A stretch of DNA of 8,181 bases from Ruminococcus sp. (GCA_019417865.1 DYCW01000353.1:1-8181); one strand, 5' to 3'. Positions 1-6,102 are shown, counted from the first letter of the stretch. The notes: a model not told the origin generated them from the sequence alone. Numbers and translations: made by a program.

Positions 1-398
1 TCTGTATACTCCTCTTCTTTTTTTTGGCACTCTGGACACACACCAATAAAGAGAATCTGATGAGATTCCATGCGAAATCCCTTTGTATCCGCAATCTGAT
101 CATAAAGCTCTGCCTGATATGGCATATCCACATCAAAAACCTGATTGCAAACCCGACATTTCACATGATAGTGGGGTACAACATGAAAATCAAATCGATC
201 CGCTCCATCTGGAATCGGAATCCGCAGACTTTCCCCCTGTTCAGAAAGCAACTTGAGATTCCGGTAGACGGTCGCTTTGCTAATCAATGGATTTTCTGCT
301 GCAATGGCAAGATAAATCTCTTCCGCTGTAGGATGATTCCGCATACGCCGTACAGTTTCCAATACCAGTCTGCGTTGCAACGTATTTCTGTTCTTCAT
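1..398 (-). CDS. perR: PerR-type peroxide-sensing Fur-family repressor (C-terminus off the left edge)
   Basis: This is a DNA-binding metalloregulator of the Fur family that represses peroxide-defence genes until its bound Fe(II) is oxidised. The gene starts at ATG 398 behind an AAGGAG site (407-412), and 132 codons are visible before the edge. B. subtilis PerR is 145 residues, so probably only a few residues are missing. The winged-helix half covers about residues 1-65, with the recognition-helix text SKATVYRNL at 40-48. The metal half shows RFDF (68-71), HYH (76-78), C81-x2-C84, D89 and C121-x2-C124. By my alignment to B. subtilis PerR, all five regulatory ligands (His, Asp, His, His, Asp) are kept as H22, D70, H76, H78 and D89, and the four zinc cysteines are present. 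This favours PerR over Fur or Zur. It has its own promoter and operator, so it is probably autoregulated. Family assignment is firm; the PerR subtype is likely. Confidence 0.9.
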   Translation of the reverse strand, partial: MKNRNTLQRRLVLETVRRMRNHPTAEEIYLAIAAENPLISKATVYRNLKLLSEQGESLRIPIPDGADRFDFHVVPHYHVKCRVCNQVFDVDMPYQAELYDQIADTKGFRMESHQILFIGVCPECQKKEEEYT

Positions 399-410
399 GA
401 AACTGTCTCC

Positions 411-435
411 TTAATCAAGAATCGTTCTTAATTAA
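411..435. promoter_or_regulatory. 25-bp palindrome, likely PerR autoregulatory operator
   Basis: The arms TTAATCAAGAA (411-421) and TTCTTAATTAA (425-435) are inverted repeats that match at 10 of 11 positions around a 3-bp spacer. The site begins one base after the perR -10 box and covers the predicted start of transcription, which is where a repressor would block initiation. It is AT-rich and dyad-symmetric like Per boxes, but it does not match the B. subtilis consensus base for base. Assignment to PerR is inferred from position. Confidence 0.6.
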
Positions 436-436
436 G

Positions 437-465
437 ATTTTAACCGAAAAATCAAAACTTGTCAA
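437..465 (-). promoter_or_regulatory. perR promoter
   Basis: On the minus strand a perfect -35 box TTGACA (460-465) is followed by a 17-bp spacer and the -10 box TAAAAT (437-442). Transcription would start near 430, about 30 bases before the perR ATG. The promoter lies in the thiC-perR gap, so perR can be expressed independently of the thiamin genes. Confidence 0.8.
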
Positions 466-506
466 GTAGTTTCCTCAAAATTTTCAAAGAAAATGAGAAA
501 ATTGGC

Positions 507-1832
507 TTACTTTTTCTCTGCTTCGGCATCACAGAATGTAACATCCTCTCCCTGCAAAATCCGGTTAGACGTACGCATTGCACACATCTTGCCGCACATG
601 GAGCAGGTATGCCGTTCCTGAGGGGGGCGGCTTTCAAAATAATTCCGTGCCTTCTGCGGATCCAAGGCACAGGCAAACATCCCCTCCCAGTCGATTTTCT
701 GTCTGGCAGCACTCATGCGGTTGTCTTGTTCTCTTGCATACGGAATCCCATTGGCGATATCTGCGGCATGGGCTGCAATCTTAGAGGCAACAATCCCTTC
801 TCGTACATCCTGTAAATCCGGAAGACGGAGATGTTCTGCCGGTGTAACATAACAAAGAAAGTTTGCACCATTTGCCGCTGCAATTGCACCGCCAATGGCA
901 GACGTAATATGGTCATAGCCCGGTGCAATATCCGTTACCAAAGGTCCTAACACATAGAACGGTGCACCATGACACAGCCGCTTTTGCAATGTCATGTTGG
1001 CAGCAATTTCGTTCATTGCCATATGCCCCGGTCCTTCTACCATAACCTGCACATCTTTCTCCCAAGCACGTTTGGTCAGGTTGCCCAGTTCAATCAACTC
1101 GCTGATTTGTCCGGCATCCGTACTATCTGCAATCGAACCCGGACGCAGGGCATCGCCAAGACTAATGGTAACATCATATGCTCTTAGGATTTCCAGAACC
1201 TCATCATAATATTCATAAAACGGATTTTCATGTCCTGTCATTTCCATCCATGCAAAAATCAAGGAGCCGCCTCGGGAAACAATATTGGTCAGCCGTTTTT
1301 GCCGTTTCAACGCTTCGACTGCACGGCGGTTGATACCGGCATGAATCGTCTGAAAGTCCACCCCTTCTTTCGCATGGGCTTCGATCACACGCAAAAAATC
1401 CTTTGCTGTGATTTCCTTCAAATCTTTTTCCAAATAGCCAATGGCATCATACATGGGCACTGTACCAATCATAGCCGGTGATTTTTCAATCAACTGTTTT
1501 CGGAATGTGCTGGTCTTGCCGTAGTTGGACAAATCCATAATTGCCTCACAACCAAATGCAATTGCGAGATCGACCTTTTTCATCTCATCTGTATAATCAT
1601 GACAGTCACCAGATACCCCCAGATTGACATTAATTTTCGTTCGCAAACCTGTGCCGATACCTTCGGCAGAAAGCGATGTATGGTGAATATTCGCTGGAAT
1701 ACAAATGGTACCTTCTGCAACACGCTGCCGCAGCCACTCCACATCCACATGTTCTTTCTCTGCCACCGTTTGCATTTGCGGTGTAATCATCTGTTTTCTC
1801 GCAGCTTCCATTTGTGTATGATAGGATTGCAT
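507..1832 (-). CDS. thiC: Phosphomethylpyrimidine synthase ThiC
   Basis: This is the radical-SAM enzyme of the thiamin pyrimidine branch. It rearranges 5-aminoimidazole ribotide into hydroxymethylpyrimidine phosphate (HMP-P) in the cytoplasm. The protein has 441 residues from ATG 1832, which is the short form lacking the N-terminal extension of the roughly 630-residue E. coli protein. Visible family motifs are VSRGGS (about 186-190), EGPGH (266-270), GPLVTDIAPGYDHI (296-309) and CYVTPAEHL (327-335). The His residues of EGPGH and GYDHI are candidates for the two metal-binding histidines. The cluster cysteines near the C-terminus are C410, C413 and C417, spaced C-x2-C-x3-C rather than the C-x2-C-x4-C of the proteobacterial enzyme. 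ATG 1835 and ATG 1832 are adjacent; GGAGG at 1840-1844 is 4 bases from the first and 7 from the second, so I prefer 1832. It is the last gene of the thi unit, 27 bases after the DJ-1 gene. Confidence 0.96.
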   Translation of the reverse strand: MQSYHTQMEAARKQMITPQMQTVAEKEHVDVEWLRQRVAEGTICIPANIHHTSLSAEGIGTGLRTKINVNLGVSGDCHDYTDEMKKVDLAIAFGCEAIMDLSNYGKTSTFRKQLIEKSPAMIGTVPMYDAIGYLEKDLKEITAKDFLRVIEAHAKEGVDFQTIHAGINRRAVEALKRQKRLTNIVSRGGSLIFAWMEMTGHENPFYEYYDEVLEILRAYDVTISLGDALRPGSIADSTDAGQISELIELGNLTKRAWEKDVQVMVEGPGHMAMNEIAANMTLQKRLCHGAPFYVLGPLVTDIAPGYDHITSAIGGAIAAANGANFLCYVTPAEHLRLPDLQDVREGIVASKIAAHAADIANGIPYAREQDNRMSAARQKIDWEGMFACALDPQKARNYFESRPPQERHTCSMCGKMCAMRTSNRILQGEDVTFCDAEAEKK

Positions 1833-1839
1833 CATAAAA

Positions 1840-1844
1840 CCTCC
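1840..1844 (-). promoter_or_regulatory. thiC ribosome binding site
   Basis: On the minus strand a full GGAGG lies 4 bases before ATG 1835 and 7 bases before ATG 1832. The spacing favours the second ATG as the start, which shortens the protein by one residue. Confidence 0.7.
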
Positions 1845-1862
1845 GTTTATATATTTTTATTC

Positions 1863-2462
1863 TTACATTTCGGGGAACTTTGCTTCATAGTATCCAAGCT
1901 TATGGAATTGATACCATTCTAAAATTTTCTTTTCTGGTATCGTATGTAACGCCAGCATGACTTCTCTTGCAAATTCCAATGCAGCGGTTCCGTTCGCTGT
2001 AATGATATTCTGATCACGCACCGCCTGCTGTAAAACATAATTGTTTTCTCCCGTATAATTACTTCCTGCCCACTGCTGCAAATCATGCAGATCATTACTC
2101 GTATGCTTTACGGTATTGAGAACCCCCAATGTGCCTAAAAAAGCAGAAGCATCACAAATTGCACCGACTATTTTTTGATTTGCAACCGCATCCTGTACCA
2201 AAGGAGCGACTGCTTTCGCTGTATCCCTTCGCCAAGACATACCACCAACTAAAATCAAAGCAGTATAAGCAGCAGGAATCGATTGTAAATCATAATCGGG
2301 AAGTATATGAAATCCACCAATTGATTGCACACATTCTGTTGTAAGAGAAACTGTTTTGATACAAAATTGCTCTTCTCCCAGCATATGCAAGGCAGAGGAC
2401 AAATAGGCTGCCTCCCAATCGGCATACTGCTCTAACACAACAAATAATATCATCTTTTTCAT
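1863..2462 (-). CDS. DJ-1/PfpI family protein within the thiamin operon
   Basis: This is a 199-residue single-domain protein of the DJ-1/PfpI (class I glutamine amidotransferase-like) superfamily. The nucleophile elbow reads GAICDAS with C103, and the early ADWEAAYL segment supplies E17, the acidic residue that usually sits beside that cysteine. LILVGGMSW (69-77) matches the conserved strand and loop before the elbow. Members include proteases or deglycase-like enzymes, chaperones and many proteins of unknown activity; the substrate cannot be read from the sequence. Its ATG overlaps the thiD stop (ATGA) and thiC follows 27 bases later, so it is co-transcribed with, and probably translationally coupled to, thiamin synthesis. 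AAAGGA stands 9 bases before the start. Database labels such as ThiJ come from an old confusion between DJ-1 proteins and HMP kinase and are not proof of a role in the pathway. The family call is confident; the function is unknown. Confidence 0.9.
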   Translation of the reverse strand: MKKMILFVVLEQYADWEAAYLSSALHMLGEEQFCIKTVSLTTECVQSIGGFHILPDYDLQSIPAAYTALILVGGMSWRRDTAKAVAPLVQDAVANQKIVGAICDASAFLGTLGVLNTVKHTSNDLHDLQQWAGSNYTGENNYVLQQAVRDQNIITANGTAALEFAREVMLALHTIPEKKILEWYQFHKLGYYEAKFPEM

Positions 2463-3259
2463 TCTATGTTTTCCTTTCCAACGTTATGGCAAAGTGGACC
2501 GTTTCCATGCCCAAGCTGCAAACCAGCCCGAATACAGCTCGCCACATATATTTTTGCCTGCCGGACACTTTCCTCTAAGGTACAGCCAACAGCTAACTTT
2601 GCAGCAATGGCGGAAGATAAGGTACACCCTGTTCCATGGGTATTTTTCGTCTGAAGTCGTTCTCCACGGAATAGATGGATCTGTTCCCCGTCATACAGCA
2701 CATCCATTGCATCTGTGGTCAGATGACCACCTTTTATGAGAACTGCTGTATGATATTGCTTTGCCAGTTGCTTTGCAGCCTGTTCCATCTCCGAAACATT
2801 CTGCACCGGTCTCTCTAAAAGAAATGCTGCCTCTGCAAGATTTGGCGTGATCAGCGTTGCCAGCGGGAACAACTGTTCCTGCATCGCTGCTATTGTTTCC
2901 TGCTGTGTGAGTGTTGCTCCGGTTGTTGCAACCATAACTGGATCGACTACTATATTAGAAAGAGCATACTGCGAAAGGATGCTGCAGATAATCCGTACCT
3001 GTTCTGCACAGGCAATCATACCGGTTTTCACTGCCTTTGGTACAATATCCTCGCAAACAGAACACAACTGTTGATGCAGGAAATCTGCTGGCACTGGAAA
3101 AATACCCTGCACCCCTGTGGTATTTTGTGCAGTTAGGGCTGTAATGGCACTCATCCCATACACTTGCAATACCGTCATCGTCTTCAAATCTGCCTGAATT
3201 CCAGCACCACCGCTGCTGTCGCTGCCAGCAATCGTTAAAACAGGAACTCGTTCTATCAT
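2459..3259 (-). CDS. thiD: Hydroxymethylpyrimidine / phosphomethylpyrimidine kinase ThiD
   Basis: This ribokinase-fold enzyme phosphorylates HMP to HMP-P and HMP-P to HMP-PP, the form used by ThiE. The protein has 266 residues, the same as E. coli ThiD. The N-terminal signature TIAGSDSSGGAGIQADLKT (9-27) and TALTAQNT (40-47) form the HMP pocket. HGTGC (208-212) near the C-terminus is the anion-hole loop with the conserved cysteine C212. GLQLGHGNGPLCH is the usual C-terminal segment. The start at ATG 3259 is supported by GGAGG (3269-3273) 9 bases upstream and by the ATGA overlap with the thiE stop. The same frame stays open upstream to 3445, but that stretch only reads across thiE and looks nothing like protein of this family. 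Its own stop overlaps the start of the DJ-1 gene, again as ATGA. Confidence 0.96.
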   Translation of the reverse strand: MIERVPVLTIAGSDSSGGAGIQADLKTMTVLQVYGMSAITALTAQNTTGVQGIFPVPADFLHQQLCSVCEDIVPKAVKTGMIACAEQVRIICSILSQYALSNIVVDPVMVATTGATLTQQETIAAMQEQLFPLATLITPNLAEAAFLLERPVQNVSEMEQAAKQLAKQYHTAVLIKGGHLTTDAMDVLYDGEQIHLFRGERLQTKNTHGTGCTLSSAIAAKLAVGCTLEESVRQAKIYVASCIRAGLQLGHGNGPLCHNVGKENIE

Positions 3260-3906
3260 GCTACCGTACCTCCACAGACAATATCTGCAAGCATTCGTAT
3301 CTGTTTTGCCGCCGCTGTTATATCTGCTTGTGCAAAAATAGCAGAAATGACAGCAATTCCCTGCCCGCCGAAACCGGCTAACTGCAAAGCATTTTCTGCG
3401 GTAATTCCACCAATCGCAACAACAGGAATCGTAACCGCACGGCAAATCGCTTGCAGAGTTTCCAATGATAGTGCTGTTGCATCCTGCTTTGTCACAGATC
3501 CGAATACGGCACCCGTGCCAATATAATCTGCACCATCCAGCTGTGCTTGTACCGCTTCCTGTACATTATGTGCACTCGTACCGATCCATTTTTCCTTTCC
3601 CAATATGGCTCTTGCCTGTGCAATGCTAGCATCCATCTGTCCAACATGTACACCATCTGCACCACTGTCTTTTGCTGCCTGTATATCATCATTTATAATA
3701 CACGGTACATCATAGGTATGACAGAGCGACACAATTGGGATTGCCAGTTTTGTCAATTCTGCCGTGCTGCAATGCTTTTCTCGAATTTGCAGCATTGTCA
3801 CACCGCCTTGCAGAGCTGCTTCCACGCAATCATATAGCGTTCTGCCGTGCAGCCAGCGGGAATCCGTAATAGCGTAAAGCCGCATTTGAGATGGCGTGAT
3901 CTGCAT
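3256..3906 (-). CDS. thiE: Thiamin-phosphate synthase ThiE
   Basis: ThiE joins HMP-PP and hydroxyethylthiazole phosphate to give thiamin phosphate and pyrophosphate. It is a TIM barrel of 216 residues from ATG 3906, normal for the family. Motifs in order are LYAITDS (10-16), QIREK (40-44, pyrophosphate contact), INDD (71-74, with metal-binding aspartates), GVHVGQ (85-90), GTGAVFGSVTK (130-140), AIGGI (164-168) and AVISAI (185-190, phosphate end of the barrel). A GTG at 3918 is in frame but overlaps the AAAGGAG ribosome site (3918-3924), so the start is placed at ATG 3906, 11 bases after that site. It is the first gene behind the TPP riboswitch and terminator and overlaps thiD by ATGA. Expression should therefore fall when TPP is abundant. 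Confidence 0.96.
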   Translation of the reverse strand: MQITPSQMRLYAITDSRWLHGRTLYDCVEAALQGGVTMLQIREKHCSTAELTKLAIPIVSLCHTYDVPCIINDDIQAAKDSGADGVHVGQMDASIAQARAILGKEKWIGTSAHNVQEAVQAQLDGADYIGTGAVFGSVTKQDATALSLETLQAICRAVTIPVVAIGGITAENALQLAGFGGQGIAVISAIFAQADITAAAKQIRMLADIVCGGTVA

Positions 3907-3917
3907 GGTTTTCTGCA

Positions 3918-3924
3918 CTCCTTT
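3918..3924 (-). promoter_or_regulatory. thiE ribosome binding site that decides the start
   Basis: AAAGGAG on the minus strand is the only good Shine-Dalgarno site before thiE. The in-frame GTG at 3918 shares its last base, so it cannot be served by this site, whereas ATG 3906 lies 11 bases downstream. The spacing is slightly long, but no other site competes. Confidence 0.6.
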
Positions 3925-3963
3925 CCATTGTTTCTTCTATTTTTCCCCAATCATCTTTTGTAT

Positions 3964-3999
3964 AAAAAAACAGCATACCGCAAAAAGCAGGTATGCTGT
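3964..3999 (-). terminator. Riboswitch-controlled intrinsic terminator before thiE
   Basis: The RNA arms ACAGCAUACC and GGUAUGCUGU (DNA 3990-3999 and 3970-3979) form a perfect 10-bp stem closed by a 10-base loop and followed by a run of U (3964-3970). It lies between the TPP aptamer and thiE, the usual place for the expression platform of a transcription-attenuating riboswitch. TPP binding should let this hairpin form and stop transcription before thiE. Confidence 0.92.
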
Positions 4000-4020
4000 A
4001 TCTTCCATTTCCATGGCATT

Positions 4021-4116
4021 TTCTGCATTCCCTACGTTGGCATAATCCAAATCAGGTCACCGGTCGGCATGTCTGCACACCCTCTCAGCGGCGTACAGCC
4101 GCTCCCGTTATGCGAA
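4021..4116 (-). ncRNA. TPP riboswitch aptamer (thi box)
   Basis: Read on the minus strand, the conserved thi-box parts appear in order: CGGGAGC (4101-4107), a P3 hairpin with GCGGC/GCCGC arms, CUGAGAGGG (4081-4089), GACCUGAUUUGGAUUAUGCC (4039-4058) and the closing ACGUAGGGAA (4028-4037). P1 is formed by UUCGCAU (4110-4116) with AUGC-A-GAA (4021-4028), with one bulged A. The pyrimidine-sensing CUGAGA and the pyrophosphate-binding half are both intact, so it should bind TPP. It precedes the intrinsic terminator and thiE, and its 5' edge lies about a dozen bases after the stop of the HD-domain gene. Confidence 0.96.
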
Positions 4117-4127
4117 AAATATCGTTT

Positions 4128-4652
4128 TTATGCGGAAGCCGCAGCCTGTTTTCTCCGAAATACCTTCCGAAAGACACTCCGAAGAGAGGGGGCAACGTAT
4201 TCCAACGCTGCACAGTATTTATCCACTATGACAATTACATAGCTTTCTTTATAGTGCGGCATATGCCTGGTTGCAGGCCACATGTGTTTTTCAATAATAT
4301 CCTGTTCCACATCATTTACAGCAAATTGTTCCATTGCATTCTGCAAGGCAACCTGTGGATGATGTGCACTGTGGGATTCGTTGGTTTCGGCACGGTCATA
4401 GTCTTCTGTTTCATAGAAATACAAATCATGCAGCAAACCGGCACGGGCAGCAGAAACTGCATCCCAGCGGAAAAACTTGCAAATCAAATAATTGTAATAA
4501 GAAACATTCACACTATGCTGAAATCGTGTTGTTTTGATATGATGGCGGTATTGCTTTAGAGACTGTACAGACTCGTTTTCCAACAGGTCGGCAACCAGCT
4601 CATAATATGTCTGCTGCTTCAGATCCTTTCTGGAACCGATGGCTCTCAGCAT
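4128..4652 (-). CDS. HD-domain phosphohydrolase-like protein of unknown substrate
   Basis: This is a 174-residue cytoplasmic protein with the metal-binding pattern of the HD superfamily: H46 (FQHSVNV), H75-D76 (GLLHDL), H97/H98 (SAHHP), H123 (IIEKHMWP) and D144 (VDKYCA). HD proteins hydrolyse phosphate esters of nucleotides or related compounds, but this short subfamily, marked by KHMWP and VDKYC, is uncharacterised as far as I know. The last 20 or so residues are basic (RKVFRRK). ATG 4652 follows AAGGAAGGTG closely. It has a near-consensus promoter just upstream, and its stop lies about a dozen bases before the TPP aptamer. It is thus the first gene of the transcription unit that continues into thiE-thiD-DJ1-thiC when the riboswitch permits. 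A thiamin-related role is possible from position only. Confidence 0.85.
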   Translation of the reverse strand: MLRAIGSRKDLKQQTYYELVADLLENESVQSLKQYRHHIKTTRFQHSVNVSYYNYLICKFFRWDAVSAARAGLLHDLYFYETEDYDRAETNESHSAHHPQVALQNAMEQFAVNDVEQDIIEKHMWPATRHMPHYKESYVIVIVDKYCAALEYVAPSLRSVFRKVFRRKQAAASA

Positions 4653-4679
4653 GACGACACCTTCCTTTCATCTTTCTTC

Positions 4680-4708
4680 AGTGTAGCAGATTCCACAGCG
4701 TTTGTCAA
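4680..4708 (-). promoter_or_regulatory. Promoter of the HD gene and probably of the thi operon
   Basis: On the minus strand -35 TTGACA (4703-4708) is followed by a 17-bp spacer ending in an extended TGC and then -10 TACACT (4680-4685). Transcription would start near 4673, about 20 bases before the HD start codon. I saw no comparable promoter between the HD coding region and the riboswitch. Confidence 0.8.
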
Positions 4709-4728
4709 GTCTTTTCTGCAAAAAGCAG

Positions 4729-4743
4729 CAAATGTAACATTTG
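4729..4743. promoter_or_regulatory. 15-bp perfect palindrome between divergent promoters
   Basis: CAAATGT and ACATTTG are perfect inverted repeats around one base. The site lies about 20 bp behind the -35 of the HD promoter and 14 bp behind the -35 of the transporter promoter, where one regulator could act on both. I do not recognise it as the box of a named regulator, and a chance palindrome remains possible. Confidence 0.4.
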
Positions 4744-4757
4744 TCATTTTCGTAGGC

Positions 4758-4786
4758 TTGCAAAATCCGTCAACTTGTGCTATGAT
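4758..4786 (+). promoter_or_regulatory. Promoter of the DMT transporter gene
   Basis: -35 TTGCAA (4758-4763), a 17-bp spacer and -10 TATGAT (4781-4786), preceded by an extended TGC. The predicted start near 4793 lies after the TTG at 4775 that would otherwise lengthen the gene, which supports translation from ATG 4823. Confidence 0.7.
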
Positions 4787-4822
4787 AATGCCATACTTGT
4801 TCTCAGAAAGGTCGAATGTTTT

Positions 4823-5695
4823 ATGCAGTATGCTTCCCGTACAAAAGGAATTTGTTTTCTGATTTTCTCTGCCTTTAGTTTTGCATGGATGAATGCATTT
4901 GTGCGGCTTGCAGGGGATTTACCATTTATTCAAAAAAGTTTTTTCCGCAATTTCATTGCACTACTGGTTGCACTGGTGATGCTTCTAAAAGAACGTCAGC
5001 CCCTCCGATGTGACAAAAAAAGTGGTGGTGCACTGCTGCTACGTGCCATAATGGGCACAGTTGGTATCTTCTGCAACTTCTATGCCATTGATCGGCTTCC
5101 CATCTCAGACGCTTCTATGCTCAATAAAATGTCTCCATTTTTCTCTGTTTTATTCGCATGGCTGCTGCTAAAAGAACGAATCAGCTGGAAACAAGCTGGC
5201 ATCATATTAGGAGCATTTCTTGGAAGTCTACTCATTATCAAACCAACCTTCTCCAATGTCTCCCTGTTCGCCTCCTGTATTGGATTGCTCGGTGGATTTG
5301 GTGCAGGATTCGCCTATACTATGGTTCGCTATCTTGGCACACGGCATATTCCAAAATCATGGATTATTTTTCTCTTTTCTGCATTCTCCTGCTTGGTGGC
5401 ATTGCCATGGCTGCTATTCCACTATAAACCAATGACCTGGGGACAATTTTTTGCATTGATTGGGGCTGGTCTTGCCGCAGCTGGCGGACAATTCGGCGTT
5501 ACAAATGCCTATTTCTATGCTGCACCAAAAGATATTTCGGTTTACGACTATACGCAAATTATTTTTGCAGCATTGCTCGGATTTTTTCTGTTTCAGCAAA
5601 TACCAGACGGTTACAGTATTCTCGGTTATGTTATCATTATTAGCATGGCAGTGTTGATGTTTCTATATCATAAGTGGGAGGAAAAGCATATATAA
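4823..5695 (+). CDS. DMT-superfamily (EamA) membrane transporter
   Basis: This is a 290-residue inner-membrane protein with ten likely transmembrane segments, roughly at 9-28, 41-56, 72-88, 97-116, 125-139, 149-169, 180-199, 207-227, 243-257 and 263-282. They form two tandem EamA repeats (about 8-139 and 150-283). The first repeat ends in the familiar pattern SPFFSVLFAWLLLKERIS (104-121). The family exports or exchanges small metabolites such as amino acids, sugars or nucleotide derivatives; the substrate here is unknown. ATG 4823 is chosen because the promoter starts RNA near 4793; AGAAAGG (4805-4811) is a weak ribosome site 11 bases away. The gene is divergent from the HD-thi unit and shares its upstream region, but no TPP riboswitch precedes it, so a role in thiamin transport is not supported directly. 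Confidence 0.9.
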   Translation: MQYASRTKGICFLIFSAFSFAWMNAFVRLAGDLPFIQKSFFRNFIALLVALVMLLKERQPLRCDKKSGGALLLRAIMGTVGIFCNFYAIDRLPISDASMLNKMSPFFSVLFAWLLLKERISWKQAGIILGAFLGSLLIIKPTFSNVSLFASCIGLLGGFGAGFAYTMVRYLGTRHIPKSWIIFLFSAFSCLVALPWLLFHYKPMTWGQFFALIGAGLAAAGGQFGVTNAYFYAAPKDISVYDYTQIIFAALLGFFLFQQIPDGYSILGYVIIISMAVLMFLYHKWEEKHI

Positions 5696-5698
5696 AGC

Positions 5699-5730
5699 AA
5701 AAGGCTGCTGCAATCTTGCAACAGCCTTTT
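5699..5730. terminator. Bidirectional terminator between convergent genes
   Basis: The arms starting AAAAGGCTG and ending CAGCCTTTT form a long hairpin with one C/A mismatch and a two-base loop. T-runs occur on both strands. It starts 4 bases after the transporter stop and lies 13 bases beyond the stop of the zinc-ribbon gene, so it can end both transcripts. Confidence 0.85.
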
Positions 5731-5742
5731 CCTAACATGGTT

Positions 5743-6102
5743 TTAGTCAATATCCGTTACTGGATCTTCCAACTTTGTTCCGCACTTGCCACAGAACGCA
5801 AACTGATACTTTTCATCAAACTGCATGCCGCATCCTGGACAAACCCGCTTGCCCTTCATTTGATGCAGTTCACTCTTCATGCTTTCGATTCTACGCTTTC
5901 TGTCATCAATATCTGCACAGAGTTCTTTCAGCTTTGCAAGTTCCTTTTCCTGGCTCTGATAATACAATTCGCCAATTTCCTGCATAACTTCTTGAATTCG
6001 CTCCCGCTCATATACAATCTTCTTTCGCAGATTGCTGACTTCAGAAGCATTCTTCGACATACCGGATACACTGCGGCTTGCCCGTTCAAAAATATTTGCC
6101 AT
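5743..6102 (-). CDS. Small coiled-coil zinc-ribbon protein, unknown function
   Basis: This is a 119-residue soluble protein in two parts. From about residue 18 to 83 it is a highly charged helix rich in Glu, Lys, Arg and Gln with hydrophobic spacing typical of a coiled coil. It ends in a four-cysteine zinc ribbon, CPGCG (C88, C91) and CGKCG (C104, C107), followed by an acidic tail. No signal peptide or membrane segment is visible. Such proteins are common in Firmicutes genomes and mostly unnamed; the helix suggests oligomerisation and the ribbon a binding surface. ATG 6108 and ATG 6102 are both in frame; AGGGG lies 3 and 9 bases before them, so I prefer 6102. The promoter is a perfect consensus, implying steady high expression. 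It is tandem to the GH48 gene but separated from it by a terminator. Confidence 0.8.
   Translation of the reverse strand: MANIFERASRSVSGMSKNASEVSNLRKKIVYERERIQEVMQEIGELYYQSQEKELAKLKELCADIDDRKRRIESMKSELHQMKGKRVCPGCGMQFDEKYQFAFCGKCGTKLEDPVTDID

Noticed and set aside
24..431. Plus-strand frame of 135 codons
   Set aside because: It is antisense to perR, whose motifs and ribosome site are clear.
436..506. Possible terminator between thiC and perR
   Set aside because: A/T-rich arms can pair (ATTTTC with GAAAAT), but the stem is weak and no U-run follows, so I do not call a terminator.
3260..3445. In-frame upstream extension of thiD by 62 codons
   Set aside because: It reads across thiE in another frame, is rich in Cys and Arg, and the true start at 3259 has GGAGG and the standard ThiD N-terminus.
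4716..4728. Short hairpin CTGC-AAAAA-GCAG in the divergent intergenic region
   Set aside because: The stem is only 4 bp and it is not at a gene end; likely chance.
4775..4822. TTG start that would lengthen the transporter by 16 residues
   Set aside because: The codons cover the -10 box of the promoter and so are not in the transcript.
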